A stretch of 64,000 nt of DNA from Sphingomonadaceae bacterium 3R27E2-A (GTDB lineage: Bacteria; Pseudomonadota; Alphaproteobacteria; Sphingomonadales; Sphingomonadaceae): NCBI GenBank assembly GCA_005503165.1, contig SCNT01000022.1, forward strand, positions 1-64,000, written 5' to 3'. Shown one piece after another: positions 25,270 to 34,227 of the stretch (the stretch's first letter is position 1; every line of letters begins with the position of its first letter). Below the pieces are notes generated by a model. The model saw only the letters and a program-made list of their open reading frames with translations, searched no databases and was not told the origin of the DNA. The position numbers and the translations under genes were made by a program.

Positions 25270-26082
25270 ATGGGCCGGCTCCACTTGCACCTCATATCCG
25301 ATTCCACGGGCGAAACGCTCGAAAATATCGCCAAGGCCGCGATCGCGCAGTTCGACGATGTCGAGGTGGTGCGCCACTTCTGGCCGATGGTGCGCTCGGA
25401 ATCGCATCTCGACCGCATCATGGCCGAGGTCGAGGCCAGCCCCGGCATGATCCTCTTCACCCTCGTCAACGGCGATCTGCGCGTCAGCCTCGAGCGGCGC
25501 GCCCGCGCGCGCGACCTGCCGCTCGTCGCGGCGCTCGACGCGGTCACCGACGCGCTGTCGCAGATGCTCGGCCAGGAGGCGAAGGCGCGGCCGGGACGTC
25601 AGCACCAGCTCGACGCCGCTTATTTCGCGCGCGTCGAGGCGATCCAGTTCACCGTCGCGCACGACGACGGCATCGGCTGGGAAAATTGGGAACAGGCCGA
25701 CATCGTGCTCGCGGGCGTGTCGCGCACCTCGAAGACCCCGACGAGCATCTATCTCGCCAACCGCGGCTTCAAGACCGCGAATATCCCGATCGTCCCCGAA
25801 TCGCCGCCGCCGGACGCGCTCTACAATCTCAAAAAGCCGCTCGTCGTCGGGCTGACCACGGGGCTCGACCGGCTGGTGCAGGTGCGCCGCAACCGGCTGC
25901 TCGCGCTCAACCAGGCGCCCGAAACGCCTTATGTGGACGACGAACGGGTCAAGGCCGAGCTGGCTTTTGCCCGCCGGATGTTCGCCGACAATGGCTGGCC
26001 GGTGATCGACGTGACGCGCCGCTCGATCGAGGAAACCGCCGCGGCGGTGATCAAGCTGGTCGAGGACCGTAGCGCGGCATGA
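25270..26082 (+). CDS. ppsR: Pyruvate, phosphate dikinase regulatory protein (kinase/pyrophosphorylase)
   Basis: PPSR/PDRP-family proteins (DUF299) switch phosphoenolpyruvate synthase or pyruvate phosphate dikinase off and on by ADP-dependent phosphorylation and phosphate-dependent dephosphorylation of a Thr. The 270-residue protein starts GRLHLHLISDSTGETL and contains the P-loop-like block GVSRTSKTPTSIYLANRG. The ATG at 25270 is chosen because the conserved N terminus begins immediately after it; the upstream in-frame start would fall among the DnaA boxes. It overlaps maf by 4 bp. Confidence 0.93.
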   Translation: MGRLHLHLISDSTGETLENIAKAAIAQFDDVEVVRHFWPMVRSESHLDRIMAEVEASPGMILFTLVNGDLRVSLERRARARDLPLVAALDAVTDALSQMLGQEAKARPGRQHQLDAAYFARVEAIQFTVAHDDGIGWENWEQADIVLAGVSRTSKTPTSIYLANRGFKTANIPIVPESPPPDALYNLKKPLVVGLTTGLDRLVQVRRNRLLALNQAPETPYVDDERVKAELAFARRMFADNGWPVIDVTRRSIEETAAAVIKLVEDRSAA

Positions 26083-26675
26083 CGCTCCTGCTCGCTTCGC
26101 AAAGCAGCGGCCGCGCCGCGATGCTCCGCGCCGCCGGGCTGGTCTTCGAAACCACGGCCGCGCATGTCGACGAGGAGGGTCTCACCGCCGCGCTCCGCGC
26201 CGAGGGCCAGAGCGCGCGCAACATCGCCGACGCGCTCGCCGAAGCGAAAGCGGTTAAGATCGCGTCGCGCCTCCCCGGCGTCACCGTGCTCGGCGCCGAC
26301 TCGACGCTCGCGCTCGACGACGGGGCGATGCTCTCGAAGCCGGCCGACCCCGACGAGGCCGCGTCGCATCTTCGCCGCATGGCGGGCACCCGCCACCGGC
26401 TGTTCAGCGCCGTCGTCGCCGCGCGCGACGGCGCGCCGGTGTGGCGCGCGGTCGGCGAGGCGAAGCTCTGGATGCGCCCCTTGTCGGACGCGTTCATCGC
26501 CGACTATGTCGCGCGCGAATGGGACAGCATCCGCTGGACCGTCGGCTGTTACGAGATCGAGGGAGCGGGCGTGCAACTCTTCGAACGGGTCGAGGGCGAC
26601 CCCTGGACCATCATCGGCATGCCGATGCTGCGGCTTCTCGCCTGGTTGCGCGAGACCGGGATTGCGGCGTCATGA
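26079..26675 (+). CDS. Maf-like nucleotide pyrophosphatase
   Basis: Maf/YceF family proteins hydrolyse non-canonical or certain canonical nucleoside triphosphates and were linked to septum formation. The 198-residue protein has the N-terminal LLASQSSGRAAMLRAAGL (the usual S-P-R-R motif is here S-S-G-R), the GADSTLALDDG block with the catalytic Asp, and the MAGTRHRLFSAV segment. The divergent active-site motif means I cannot choose between dTTP/UTP and 7-methyl-GTP specificity. It overlaps ppsR at its start and aroE at its end, both by 4 bp. Confidence 0.9.
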   Translation: MTLLLASQSSGRAAMLRAAGLVFETTAAHVDEEGLTAALRAEGQSARNIADALAEAKAVKIASRLPGVTVLGADSTLALDDGAMLSKPADPDEAASHLRRMAGTRHRLFSAVVAARDGAPVWRAVGEAKLWMRPLSDAFIADYVAREWDSIRWTVGCYEIEGAGVQLFERVEGDPWTIIGMPMLRLLAWLRETGIAAS

Positions 26676-27484
26676 GCACGCCCTACGCAGAGGTGATCGG
26701 TGACCCGATCGCGCAATCGAAATCGCCGCTGATCCACGGCTTCTGGCTCAAAGCGCTCGGCCTCGAAGGCGATTACCGCCGCGCGCATGTGAAGCCCGGC
26801 GATCTCGCGGCCTATATCGCCGAACGCCGCACCGATCCCGACTGGCGCGGCTGCAACGTCACCATCCCGCACAAGCTCGCGGTGATGGAGTTCGTCGACG
26901 ACCCCGGCGACGTGCGTGGCACGATCGGCGCGATGAATACGGTCGTCCGCCAGAAGGACGGATCGCTGATCGGCACCAACACCGACGCCGCGGGTTTCTA
27001 CGCGCCGCTCGCCGAGCTCGACCTTGCGGGCGCGCCGGTCGTCGTTATCGGTGCCGGCGGCGCGGCGCGCGCGGTGCTCTTCGCGCTGGCACGCGCCAAG
27101 GCCGGGCATGTCACGATCCTCAATCGCTCGCCGCTCAAAGCGATGGGCCTGCTCGCGACCTTCGGGCTCAAGGGCGAGGTGCTCGCGCTCGACGCCGCAC
27201 TGCCCCCGGCGGCGCTGCTCGTGAACAGCAGCAGCCTCGGCATGAAGGGCCAGCCGCCGCTCGCGCTCGATCTCTCGCCCTTGCCCGCGGACGCGATCGT
27301 CTACGACCTCGTCTATGCGCCGCTCCGCACCGGGCTGCTCGCCGCTGCCGAGTCGCGCGGACTCGACACCGTCGACGGCCTCGACATGCTGATCGGCCAG
27401 GCCGCGCTTGCCTTCGAGCTCTTCTTCGGCAAGCCGCCGCCCGAGGGACGCGACGAGGAATTGCGCGCGCTGCTGACGGCATGA
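26672..27484 (+). CDS. aroE: Shikimate dehydrogenase
   Basis: AroE reduces 3-dehydroshikimate to shikimate with NADPH in aromatic amino-acid synthesis. The 270-residue protein has the substrate-binding DPIAQSKSPLIHGFW, the catalytic Lys in GCNVTIPHK, the NTDAAGF block and the NADP fold VIGAGGAARAV. The start at 26672 lies in the ATGA overlap with maf, and the stop overlaps the coaE start in the same way, so ppsR-maf-aroE-coaE is a tightly coupled operon. Confidence 0.96.
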   Translation: MSTPYAEVIGDPIAQSKSPLIHGFWLKALGLEGDYRRAHVKPGDLAAYIAERRTDPDWRGCNVTIPHKLAVMEFVDDPGDVRGTIGAMNTVVRQKDGSLIGTNTDAAGFYAPLAELDLAGAPVVVIGAGGAARAVLFALARAKAGHVTILNRSPLKAMGLLATFGLKGEVLALDAALPPAALLVNSSSLGMKGQPPLALDLSPLPADAIVYDLVYAPLRTGLLAAAESRGLDTVDGLDMLIGQAALAFELFFGKPPPEGRDEELRALLTA

Positions 27485-28104
27485 GCCATTTCAAGCGCCC
27501 CGCCTCGCGGCTCCGCCGTCCCTTCCTCCTCGGGCTTACCGGCTCGATCGGCATGGGCAAGTCGACCGCGGCGAAGATGTTCGAGGCCGAAGGCATTCCC
27601 GTGTTCGACGCCGATGCCGAGGTCCACCGGTTGCAGGGTCCCGGCGGCGCGCTCGTCGCCGCGATCGAGGCGCGCTTTCCGGGCACGACCGGGCCGAAGG
27701 GCGTCGACCGGCAGAAGCTGGGCGCACAAGTGCTTGGCAACACGCACGAACTCGCCGCCCTGGAAGCGATTGTCCATCCCGCGGTCGGCCGCGCGCAGAA
27801 GCGCTTCCTCGCACGCCACCGCGCGCGCGACCTTGTCATCCTCGACATTCCCCTGCTCTTCGAAAAGGGCGGGTGGCGCCGCGTCGGCGCGATCGCCGTC
27901 GTCTCGGCGCCCGCCTGGATGCAGCGGAGGCGCGTGATGCGCCGGCCGGGGATGACGCTCGCCAAGCTGCGCGCGATCCGCCGCCTCCAGGTTCCCGACC
28001 GCGTCAAGCGCGCGCGCGCCGATTTCATCATCGAAACGGGCCGCCCCAAAAGCGCGACGCATCGCCAGATTCGCGCCATCGCCTCTTGTTTCCGCGCCCG
28101 ATAG
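27481..28104 (+). CDS. coaE: Dephospho-CoA kinase
   Basis: CoaE performs the last step of coenzyme A synthesis, phosphorylating the 3' hydroxyl of dephospho-CoA. The 207-residue protein has the P-loop GLTGSIGMGKSTAAKMF, the following FDADAEVHRL segment and the LDIPLLFEKG block. It is coupled to aroE by a 4-bp overlap and followed 19 bp later by dnaQ. Confidence 0.95.
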   Translation: MSHFKRPASRLRRPFLLGLTGSIGMGKSTAAKMFEAEGIPVFDADAEVHRLQGPGGALVAAIEARFPGTTGPKGVDRQKLGAQVLGNTHELAALEAIVHPAVGRAQKRFLARHRARDLVILDIPLLFEKGGWRRVGAIAVVSAPAWMQRRRVMRRPGMTLAKLRAIRRLQVPDRVKRARADFIIETGRPKSATHRQIRAIASCFRAR

Positions 28105-28123
28105 GGTCCAGATTGAGGCTTCG

Positions 28124-28822
28124 ATGCGCGAGATTATATTCGATACGGAGACCACGGGATTCGATCCCAGAACCGGGGACAGGCTGGTCGAAATCGGGTG
28201 CATCGAACTGATCGACCGTCGCGAAACCGGGCGGAATTTCCACGCCTATTTCAACCCCGAGCGCGACATGCCCGCCGCGGCCGAGGCGGTGCATGGCCTG
28301 TCGATCGCCTTTCTCTCGGACAAGCCGCTCTTCGCGACCCGCGTCGACGAACTGCTCGAGTTTCTGGGCGACGCGCCGCTGATCGCGCACAACGCGGCGT
28401 TCGATTTCGGCTTCGTCAACGCCGAGCTCGCGCGCGCAGGGCGCCCCGCGCTCGATATGGCGCGCATGCTCTGCACGGTGCAAATGGCGCGCAAGCTTCA
28501 CCCGGGCGCGAAGCACAGCCTCGACGCCCTTTGCACCCGCTACGGCATCGACCGCAGCCACCGCGTCAAGCACGGCGCGCTGCTCGACGCCGAACTGCTC
28601 GCGCACCTCTATATCGAGATGACCGGCGGCCGCCAGATCGGCCTCGGCCTTGGCCTCGCCGCCGAAGCCCGCGCCGCGATGAGCGCGCCCACCTTCACAC
28701 CCATCGCCACGCCGCAGGCGTTCCGCGAACCCCGTCCGCATGCCGCAACTCCCGCCGAACTGGCGCGTCATGCAGAGTTCGTTGCCAAGCTGACCCAACC
28801 GCTGTGGCACGATAGCCCGTGA
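28124..28822 (+). CDS. dnaQ: DNA polymerase III epsilon subunit (3'-5' exonuclease)
   Basis: DnaQ is the proofreading exonuclease of the replicative polymerase. The 232-residue protein opens REIIFDTETTGFDP, with the catalytic D-x-E of motif ExoI, then shows LIAHNAAFDFGF (ExoII) and HGALLDAELLAHLY (ExoIII with its His and Asp). The C-terminal part is the usual variable polymerase-binding tail. The position next to coaE near the origin is conserved in alphaproteobacteria. Confidence 0.95.
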   Translation: MREIIFDTETTGFDPRTGDRLVEIGCIELIDRRETGRNFHAYFNPERDMPAAAEAVHGLSIAFLSDKPLFATRVDELLEFLGDAPLIAHNAAFDFGFVNAELARAGRPALDMARMLCTVQMARKLHPGAKHSLDALCTRYGIDRSHRVKHGALLDAELLAHLYIEMTGGRQIGLGLGLAAEARAAMSAPTFTPIATPQAFREPRPHAATPAELARHAEFVAKLTQPLWHDSP

Positions 28823-28868
28823 CGGCGGCTCAGGCCGCCGCCATCGAGACCCTGGAAGGAGAAGAAAA

Positions 28869-29444
28869 ATGGAAATCCGCGTCTCTGGCCACCAGATCGA
28901 AACCGGCGAAGCGCTGCAGTCGCACGTCTCGGATCGAATGAACGCGATTGCCGACAAATATTTCTCCCGCGCGATCGGCGCGCACGCGACCTTCGGCAAG
29001 GGGCCGCACGACAGTTTCCAGTGCGACATCGTCGCGCATGTGATGCAGGGGCTGGTGCTCAAGGGGCACGGCCAGGCACAGGACGCGCATGTCGCCTTCG
29101 AGGGCGCGGCGGAACGCATCGAGAAGCAGCTTCGCCGCTATATGCGCCGCCTCAAGGACCGCAACAACGGCCCCGGCGCGCCGTCGCCGACGATCGACGA
29201 GATCCAGGACAACGCCAGCTACACCGTGTTCGACGCGGGCAGCGAGGAAGAGGATGCAGGGGATGCGCCCGCGATCATCGCCGAAACGCGCGTCGACATT
29301 CCGAACAGCAGCGTGTCCGATGCGGTGATGATGCTCGACCTTCGCAACACCAACGCCCTGCTCTTCGTGAACAGCAAGACCGGCGCGCATAATATGGTCT
29401 ATCGGCGGGCCGACGGCACGATCGGCTGGGTCGAACCGCAATAG
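28869..29444 (+). CDS. hpf: Ribosome hibernation promoting factor, long form
   Basis: HPF binds the ribosomal A and P sites and, in its long form, dimerises ribosomes in stationary phase. The 191-residue protein has the N-terminal beta-alpha domain (MEIRVSGHQIETGEALQSHV) and a separate C-terminal dimerisation domain ending FVNSKTGAHNMVYRRADGTIGWVEPQ. Length and domain layout make it a long HPF rather than YfiA/RaiA. It precedes ptsN, a common pairing near rpoN-type regulatory genes. The ATG has a GGAAGGAG ribosome site. Confidence 0.95.
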   Translation: MEIRVSGHQIETGEALQSHVSDRMNAIADKYFSRAIGAHATFGKGPHDSFQCDIVAHVMQGLVLKGHGQAQDAHVAFEGAAERIEKQLRRYMRRLKDRNNGPGAPSPTIDEIQDNASYTVFDAGSEEEDAGDAPAIIAETRVDIPNSSVSDAVMMLDLRNTNALLFVNSKTGAHNMVYRRADGTIGWVEPQ

Positions 29445-29602
29445 GACTGGATTTTCTCTGCCATCCGGCCTAAGGGCCGCGCCCAACGATACCAGCATGG
29501 TACCCGGGGCCGCGATGGCGGGGGCCGTCACGACGATATGGATCGCACGCCAATTGGGGCGACCTCGGCCTTTGCCGGGTTGATTGAGATTTGACCAGAC
29601 GC

Positions 29603-30067
29603 ATGAACCTTTCTTCCCTTCTCTATCCGGCGACCGTGCGCGCGCACGTCCAGCTTGATTCGAAAAAGGCCCTTTTCCCGTTCGTCGGCGACCTCGCTGC
29701 GCGCTCGCTCGGGCTCGATTCGGGCGAGGTCAGCGAGGCTTTGCTCGAGCGCGAGCGCCTCGGCTCGACCGGCTTCGGGCGCGGAATCGCGCTGCCGCAC
29801 GCCAAGATGGCCGATCTGACCGGGGTGCGCGGGCTGTTTCTCCAGCTCGCGCGGCCGATCGATTTCCAGGCGGTCGACGGTCTGCCCGTCGACCTGCTCT
29901 TCGTCCTGTTGTCGCCGCTCGACGCCGGTGCCGATCATCTGAAGGCGCTCGCGGGGGTCTCGCGCATGCTTCGCAACGAAGCCATCGCCGACCGCCTGCG
30001 CGGCGCCAAGAGCGACGAGGCCCTTTATGCGCTGCTCGCCGACGGCGAAACGCGTGACGCGGCCTAG
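29603..30067 (+). CDS. ptsN: Nitrogen-regulatory phosphotransferase EIIA-Ntr
   Basis: PtsN is the terminal phosphoacceptor of the nitrogen PTS and regulates metabolism and potassium handling by protein contacts. The 154-residue protein contains the phosphorylation site His in GFGRGIALPHAKM and the block VDGLPVDLLFVLLSP. The ATG at 29603 starts the conserved MNLSSLL; a TTG four codons upstream is less likely. The preceding 158-bp gap after hpf contains a GC-rich inverted stretch (GGCCTAAGGGCC), so ptsN may have its own promoter. Confidence 0.93.
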   Translation: MNLSSLLYPATVRAHVQLDSKKALFPFVGDLAARSLGLDSGEVSEALLERERLGSTGFGRGIALPHAKMADLTGVRGLFLQLARPIDFQAVDGLPVDLLFVLLSPLDAGADHLKALAGVSRMLRNEAIADRLRGAKSDEALYALLADGETRDAA

Positions 30068-30140
30068 GCCTTTTCCCACCGACGTGGAGTGGGCCGGTGC
30101 CGCTTCGTTTCAGCGTGGCTGAAACCGGCAACCGACTGCC

Positions 30141-30479
30141 ATGACGCGGCTCACCAGCCGTTTCCTCATCGACCTGCTTTGTCGCCGCACCGAAGCCGCG
30201 GGCGGTTTCGCGACCGTCCTCGCCCCGGGCGATGACCAGGCCGGGGCGATCCTGATCCAGTGCAGCGAGCGTGGCGTCGCCGGTCCGCTGCTCGAACGCC
30301 GCTTCGCCATGGCGGCTGGCTATGTCTGGGAAGAAGTGGGGGCCGCCGCGGGAAGCGGCGAAGCGGCGCGCGCCGCCTATCGCGACCGGCGCAAAAAGGC
30401 CGATCCCGACCTCTGGATTGTCGAACTGGACATCGCGGATGCACCACGGCTCATCGCCGAGTGGGCGGCTTTGACTTGA
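30141..30479 (+). CDS. DUF1491 family protein
   Basis: This 112-residue cytoplasmic protein belongs to a conserved alphaproteobacterial family of unknown function (DUF1491), recognisable by LTSRFLIDLLCRR at the start and the C-terminal DPDLWIVELDIADAPRLIAEW. There are no membrane segments or catalytic motifs that I recognise. It is the last gene of the rightward run from the origin before a terminator-like hairpin. Confidence 0.82.
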   Translation: MTRLTSRFLIDLLCRRTEAAGGFATVLAPGDDQAGAILIQCSERGVAGPLLERRFAMAAGYVWEEVGAAAGSGEAARAAYRDRRKKADPDLWIVELDIADAPRLIAEWAALT

Positions 30480-30671
30480 CATTGTTGCGCCGCACAATAA
30501 GTGGCGCCCTCAGATTAACGCGTAGGTCGTCCCGCGGGTTGCATCGGCTCTGAGTCGAGACGCCCGGTGAAACGGTTCGGACACGCAGTCGGATGACAGC
30601 CGCAGGCGGGTACAGAAATAAATCCCCCGCCTGTTTTTATTGGCCAGTCAGCCGCCCTTTTGACGGATTGT
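30480..30671 (+). other. Intergenic region with possible small RNA
   Basis: These 192 bp contain a TTGACA-like element at 30475-30480, internal short inverted stretches, and a terminator-like hairpin at the end. The distance and layout would fit a small RNA of about 120 nt, but no clear -10 box or known RNA family is recognised. Confidence 0.35.
30603..30640 (+). terminator. Intrinsic terminator-like hairpin
   Basis: CAGGCGGG (30603-30610) pairs perfectly with CCCGCCTG (30626-30633) around a 15-nt loop and is followed by TTTTTAT. It lies 120 bp after the DUF1491 gene and 32 bp before the wall hydrolase start. Confidence 0.72.
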
Positions 30672-31328
30672 ATGAGTCGCATTTTGAACGTCGCCAGCGT
30701 GGCTGCCGTCGGCATGACCGTCGCCACCATGCTGGTCATGGCGGAACCCGGTTTCGCCAATGATCTGGCCGCCGAGGCCAGCCTGCCCCTCGCGGCCTCG
30801 TCGAGCACCGTGCCCGCGCTGCTAGAGCGGGCGGATCTTTCGACTGATACCACGGCCGAAACCCCCAAGATCGACGAGGATCGGCCGACCGAGCCTGCCA
30901 GGGCGCCGGCGAGCGCCGAATCGCTCGCCGCGCTCGTCGCCGCGACGCCGGTTCCGGATACGCTCGATCCCGAACTGCGCTGCCTTGCCGGCGCAGTCTA
31001 TTTCGAATCGCGCGGCGAATCGCTCTCGGGCCAGCTCGCGGTCGCGCATGTCGTGATCAACCGCGCCGAATCGGGGCGTTTCCCGACCAGCCTTTGCGGC
31101 GTCGTCCACCAGCCGAGCCAGTTCAGCTTCGTGCGCGGCGGCAAGATGCCCGCGATCCGCGAATCCTCGACTTTGTGGTCGAACGCCGTTGCCATCGCGC
31201 AGATCGCGCGCAGCGGCAGCTGGAAGAATCAGGCGCCCGGCGCGCTCTTCTTCCACGCGCGCCATGTCTCGCCCGGCTGGCGCAAGACGCGCATCGCGCA
31301 GATCGACAATCATATCTTCTACCGCTGA
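30672..31328 (+). CDS. Cell wall hydrolase, SleB-type
   Basis: This is a 218-residue exported protein with an N-terminal hydrophobic segment (about residues 6-25), a Pro/Ala/Glu-rich linker and the Hydrolase_2 domain. The conserved core reads LAGAVYFESRGES, whose Glu is the likely catalytic residue, followed by AVAHVVINRAESGRFP and PSQFSFVRGG. Family members are lytic transglycosylase-like peptidoglycan hydrolases, originally described in spore germination; in this Gram-negative context a general wall-remodelling role is more likely. The ATG at 30672 is preferred over a TTG four codons upstream. Confidence 0.9.
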   Translation: MSRILNVASVAAVGMTVATMLVMAEPGFANDLAAEASLPLAASSSTVPALLERADLSTDTTAETPKIDEDRPTEPARAPASAESLAALVAATPVPDTLDPELRCLAGAVYFESRGESLSGQLAVAHVVINRAESGRFPTSLCGVVHQPSQFSFVRGGKMPAIRESSTLWSNAVAIAQIARSGSWKNQAPGALFFHARHVSPGWRKTRIAQIDNHIFYR

Positions 31329-31407
31329 CGATGGCCGGGATGCGCCCCCTTCGCCGGGCCGCATCCCGTTCATTGCCAAGCCATGATCGCTCGCGCATGA
31401 TGCAGCC

Positions 31408-32019
31408 ATGAAGCTTCATCACAACGTCGCCCTGCTCGCCGCAGCGGCGCTGGCGCTCGGCGGTTGCGCAACCGCCGTCCCCCCGGTCGAAGTCACGCGC
31501 TTCCACAATGCCGTCCCCGGCTGGGCTCCCGGCACGCGCTACGCCATCGCGACCGCACCGCTCGACGGCCCCGCCGCCGCCATGCCGTCGATCGAATGGA
31601 ACAGCTACCGCGCCGCGGTCGACCAGCAATTGCAGCGCCAGGGCCTCGTCGCCGCGGGCGCGGGCGAGCGCGCGCCCTTGCTCGTGCGCATCGACTTCGC
31701 GCGCAGCGAACGTGAGCGTGGCGGCGGCAGCTCGCCGGTGTCGGTGGGTGTCGGCGGCTCGACCGGCGGTTACCGCTCGGGGGTGGGGCTCGGCATCGGC
31801 TTCAGCCTCGGCGGCGGACCGCGCCGCATCACCGATATAGAACTCGCGGTGCGCATCGACGATGCGGCTTCGGGTAACGCGCTGTGGGAAGGCCGCGCGG
31901 TCGCGGCGATCCCGGCGAAGGCGCCCGCGGCGCAGCCGTCGCTCGCCGCGGCAAAATTGGCCGAGGCCCTATTCAAGGACTTCCCCGGCGAATCGGGACG
32001 CACTATCAGCGTCCCATGA
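31408..32019 (+). CDS. DUF4136 domain lipoprotein
   Basis: The 203-residue protein has a lipoprotein signal with lipobox ALGGC at residues 17-21, then a DUF4136 domain. A Gly/Ser-rich central loop ([21 protein letters not shown]) sits in the middle of the domain. It is probably anchored in the outer membrane. Its function is unknown. Its stop overlaps the start of the M14 peptidase gene (ATGA), which suggests joint expression. Confidence 0.85.
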   Translation: MKLHHNVALLAAAALALGGCATAVPPVEVTRFHNAVPGWAPGTRYAIATAPLDGPAAAMPSIEWNSYRAAVDQQLQRQGLVAAGAGERAPLLVRIDFARSERERGGGSSPVSVGVGGSTGGYRSGVGLGIGFSLGGGPRRITDIELAVRIDDAASGNALWEGRAVAAIPAKAPAAQPSLAAAKLAEALFKDFPGESGRTISVP

Positions 32020-33137
32020 CCATCAGCATCGACGCCGCTTTCGACAGCGGCAATATCGTCGTGGAGTCGCTCGCCGGCACCACCGCCCGGCTTTCGATCC
32101 GCAAGGACCGCGAATCCGACTTCTTCCAATGGTTCCACTTCCGTGTCGGCTGCGCCGTCGGGGACGCGCTGGAGCTGGCGATCACCGGCCTCGCGTCCTC
32201 GGCCTATCCCGACGGCTGGCCCGACTATGCCGTTTGCGCCAGCACCGACCGCGAACATTGGTTCCGCCTCGACACGCGCTACGACGCTGATGCGGACGGA
32301 GGCTCGCTGATCGTCACCCACACCGCCGAAAGCCCGATCCTCTGGGTCGCCTATTTTGCGCCCTATTCGATGGAGCGCCACCACGACCTCGTCGCCTCGG
32401 TCGCCGAATGCGAGGGCGTGACCTATCGCTGCCTCGGCCACAGCCTCGAGGGCCAGCCGATCGACTGCCTCGAAATGGGCAGCGGTGACACCCAGGTCTG
32501 GCTCTACGCGCGCCAGCATCCCGGCGAGAGCATGGCCGAATGGTGGATGGAGGGTGCGCTCGAAAAGCTCACCGACCCCGCCGACCCGCACGCGCGCTCG
32601 CTGCGGCAGAAGTGCCGCTTCCATATCGTGCCCAACATGAATCCCGACGGCTCGCGCCGCGGTCACCTCCGCACCAACTTCGCCGGGGTGAACCTCAACC
32701 GCGAATGGCACGAACCCACGCCCGAACGCAGCCCCGAAGTCCTCTGCGTCCGCAATGCGATGGACGCGACGGGCGTCGACTGGGCGATGGACGTCCATGG
32801 CGATGAGGCCATACCTGCGGTCTTCTTCGCGGGCTTCGAGGGCATTCCCTCGCTCAAGGCCGAGCAGATGGACAAATATAAGGCGTTCCAGGCCGCGCTC
32901 GCCGCGGCGACGCCCGATTTCCAGGTCGACCTCGGCTATGTCGAATCGGCGCCGGGGCAGGCCAATCTGACGATGTCGACCACCCAGCTCGCCGAACGCT
33001 ACGGCGCGGTGTCGATGACGCTCGAAATGCCTTTCAAGGACAATCGCGACCTGCCCGACCCGGTGCAGGGCTGGTCGCCCGAACGCGCGAAGCTGCTCGC
33101 GCATGCGTGCCTCTCGACCCTGGACGGCATTTTGTGA
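32016..33137 (+). CDS. M14-type carboxypeptidase, cytosolic (Nna1-like)
   Basis: This is a zinc carboxypeptidase of 373 residues without a signal peptide. An N-terminal beta-sandwich domain (residues 1 to about 120) precedes the catalytic domain, where HPGES provides the zinc-binding His and Glu, [23 protein letters not shown] the substrate-binding block, DVHGDE the third zinc His, and TLEMPF the catalytic Glu. This layout is the M14D subfamily (bacterial relatives of cytosolic carboxypeptidases that trim acidic tails). The start lies in a 4-bp overlap with the lipoprotein gene and the stop overlaps the next gene by 4 bp. Confidence 0.92.
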   Translation: MTISIDAAFDSGNIVVESLAGTTARLSIRKDRESDFFQWFHFRVGCAVGDALELAITGLASSAYPDGWPDYAVCASTDREHWFRLDTRYDADADGGSLIVTHTAESPILWVAYFAPYSMERHHDLVASVAECEGVTYRCLGHSLEGQPIDCLEMGSGDTQVWLYARQHPGESMAEWWMEGALEKLTDPADPHARSLRQKCRFHIVPNMNPDGSRRGHLRTNFAGVNLNREWHEPTPERSPEVLCVRNAMDATGVDWAMDVHGDEAIPAVFFAGFEGIPSLKAEQMDKYKAFQAALAAATPDFQVDLGYVESAPGQANLTMSTTQLAERYGAVSMTLEMPFKDNRDLPDPVQGWSPERAKLLAHACLSTLDGIL

Positions 33138-33610
33138 ACGCGGACGGCGGCGCCTGGCATATCGTCGAGGACGATCTGTCGGGCGCCGCCATCCGCGCGC
33201 TGCTCGAACAGCATTTCGCGGGCATGCTCGCGAATTCGCCCGCAGGCAGCTGCCATTTCCTCGATTTCGACGGGCTGCGCGCGGGCGACGTGACCTTCTG
33301 GTCGATTCACCGCGGCAGCGACCTCGCGGGCTGCGGCGCGCTCAAGATGCTCGATGCGTCGCATGGCGAGATCAAGTCGATGCGCACCCATGACGCCTTC
33401 CTGCGCCAGGGCGTCGCGGCGCGCATGCTCGACCATATCCTCGTCGAAGCCCGCAGCCGCGGCGCTCTGCGCCTCAGCCTCGAAACCGGATCGAGCCGCG
33501 CCTTCGCGTCCGCGCTCGCGCTCTACCGGCGGTACGGTTTCGCCGACTGCGAGCCCTTCGCCGACTATAAGCCCGACCCTTTCAGCCGCTTCATGACGCG
33601 CGCGCTCTAG
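33134..33610 (+). CDS. GNAT family N-acetyltransferase
   Basis: This 158-residue acetyl-CoA-dependent transferase resembles the PsiE/YjgM-like branch. The acetyl-CoA loop region reads [19 protein letters not shown], followed by [10 protein letters not shown] and [15 protein letters not shown] chose the GTG at 33134, which overlaps the peptidase stop as GTGA; an earlier start at 33107 inside the peptidase gene is possible. Its coupling to the peptidase suggests processing of related peptides or amino acids, but the substrate is not known. Confidence 0.88.
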   Translation: MNADGGAWHIVEDDLSGAAIRALLEQHFAGMLANSPAGSCHFLDFDGLRAGDVTFWSIHRGSDLAGCGALKMLDASHGEIKSMRTHDAFLRQGVAARMLDHILVEARSRGALRLSLETGSSRAFASALALYRRYGFADCEPFADYKPDPFSRFMTRAL

Positions 33611-33620
33611 CAACGGAAAC

Positions 33621-33671
33621 GGGGTCCGGAAGCGACTCCGGACCCCGCATTGTCAGGCGGCCGAAGCCGCC
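33621..33671. terminator. Convergent double hairpin
   Basis: GGGGTCCGGA (33621-33630) and TCCGGACCCC (33637-33646) form a perfect 10-bp stem with loop AGCGAC, and GGCGGC-CGAA-GCCGCC follows at 33656-33671. The pair lies between the convergent GNAT and hsp20 genes and probably ends transcripts in both directions, although T runs are short. Confidence 0.6.
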
Positions 33672-33678
33672 GGGCCTG

Positions 33679-34134
33679 TTACGCGGCCTTCTTGTCCTCG
33701 ATCGCCGGCTGCGCGCCGCCGATCGCGATCTTGTGCGGCTTCATCGCCTCGGGCACTTCGCGCACCAGGTCGATGGTCAGCAGCCCGTCTGCCAGATCGG
33801 CGCCATCGACCCGCACGAAGTCGGCGAGCTGGAAGCGGCGTTCGAACGCGCGCGTCGCGATGCCGCTATAGAGGAGCTGGCGCCCCTCGCCTTCGGCCAC
33901 CGGCGCCTTGCGGCCGCTCACGGTCAGCATGTTCTGCTGCGCGGTGATGTCGATTTCGTCCGGCTTGAAACCCGCGACCGCGACGGTGATGCGGAAATGG
34001 TCGTCGGCGATCTTTTCGATATCGAAGGGCGGGTAATTTTCCGCGCCCGAACCGCCGGTTTCGAGGAAATCGAACAATCGGTCGAAACCGACGGTCGAAC
34101 GGCGATAGGGGGTCCAGTCAAAGCTGTTACGCAT
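33679..34134 (-). CDS. Small heat-shock protein, Hsp20/IbpA family
   Basis: This is an ATP-independent holdase of 151 residues. The alpha-crystallin domain runs from about residue 35 to 130, starting YPPFDIEKIADDHFRITVAVAGF and ending in the beta strand region LLTIDLVREVP; the IxI-type tail lies near KIAIGG. The 5' leader carries a heat-shock-type promoter (34255-34228) and a ribosome site that may be masked by an RNA thermometer. It is a standalone gene. Confidence 0.95.
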   Translation of the reverse strand: MRNSFDWTPYRRSTVGFDRLFDFLETGGSGAENYPPFDIEKIADDHFRITVAVAGFKPDEIDITAQQNMLTVSGRKAPVAEGEGRQLLYSGIATRAFERRFQLADFVRVDGADLADGLLTIDLVREVPEAMKPHKIAIGGAQPAIEDKKAA

Positions 34135-34200
34135 GGGTCATTCCTTCCTTTTTCAAAGCGAAGCAAAGGGACCGCGGGCTCGGCCGCGATCGCCACCCGG
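34135..34200 (-). promoter_or_regulatory. Possible ROSE-type RNA thermometer in the hsp20 leader
   Basis: The ribosome site AAGGAAGGAA (34150-34141) is preceded by CCCTTTGCTTCGCTTTG, which includes the TTGCT box (34166-34162) that pairs with the Shine-Dalgarno in ROSE thermometers of alphaproteobacterial hsp20 genes. The upstream leader is GC-rich and able to fold. This is a motif-level inference. Confidence 0.5.
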
Positions 34201-34227
34201 CCCCGTGTCGGCGGCCGGATGATCCAA

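Noticed and set aside
29445-29602. Possible tRNA or small gene between hpf and ptsN
   Set aside because: No cloverleaf pairing, TTCGA-type T loop or convincing open frame is present; only a short GC-rich inverted stretch.
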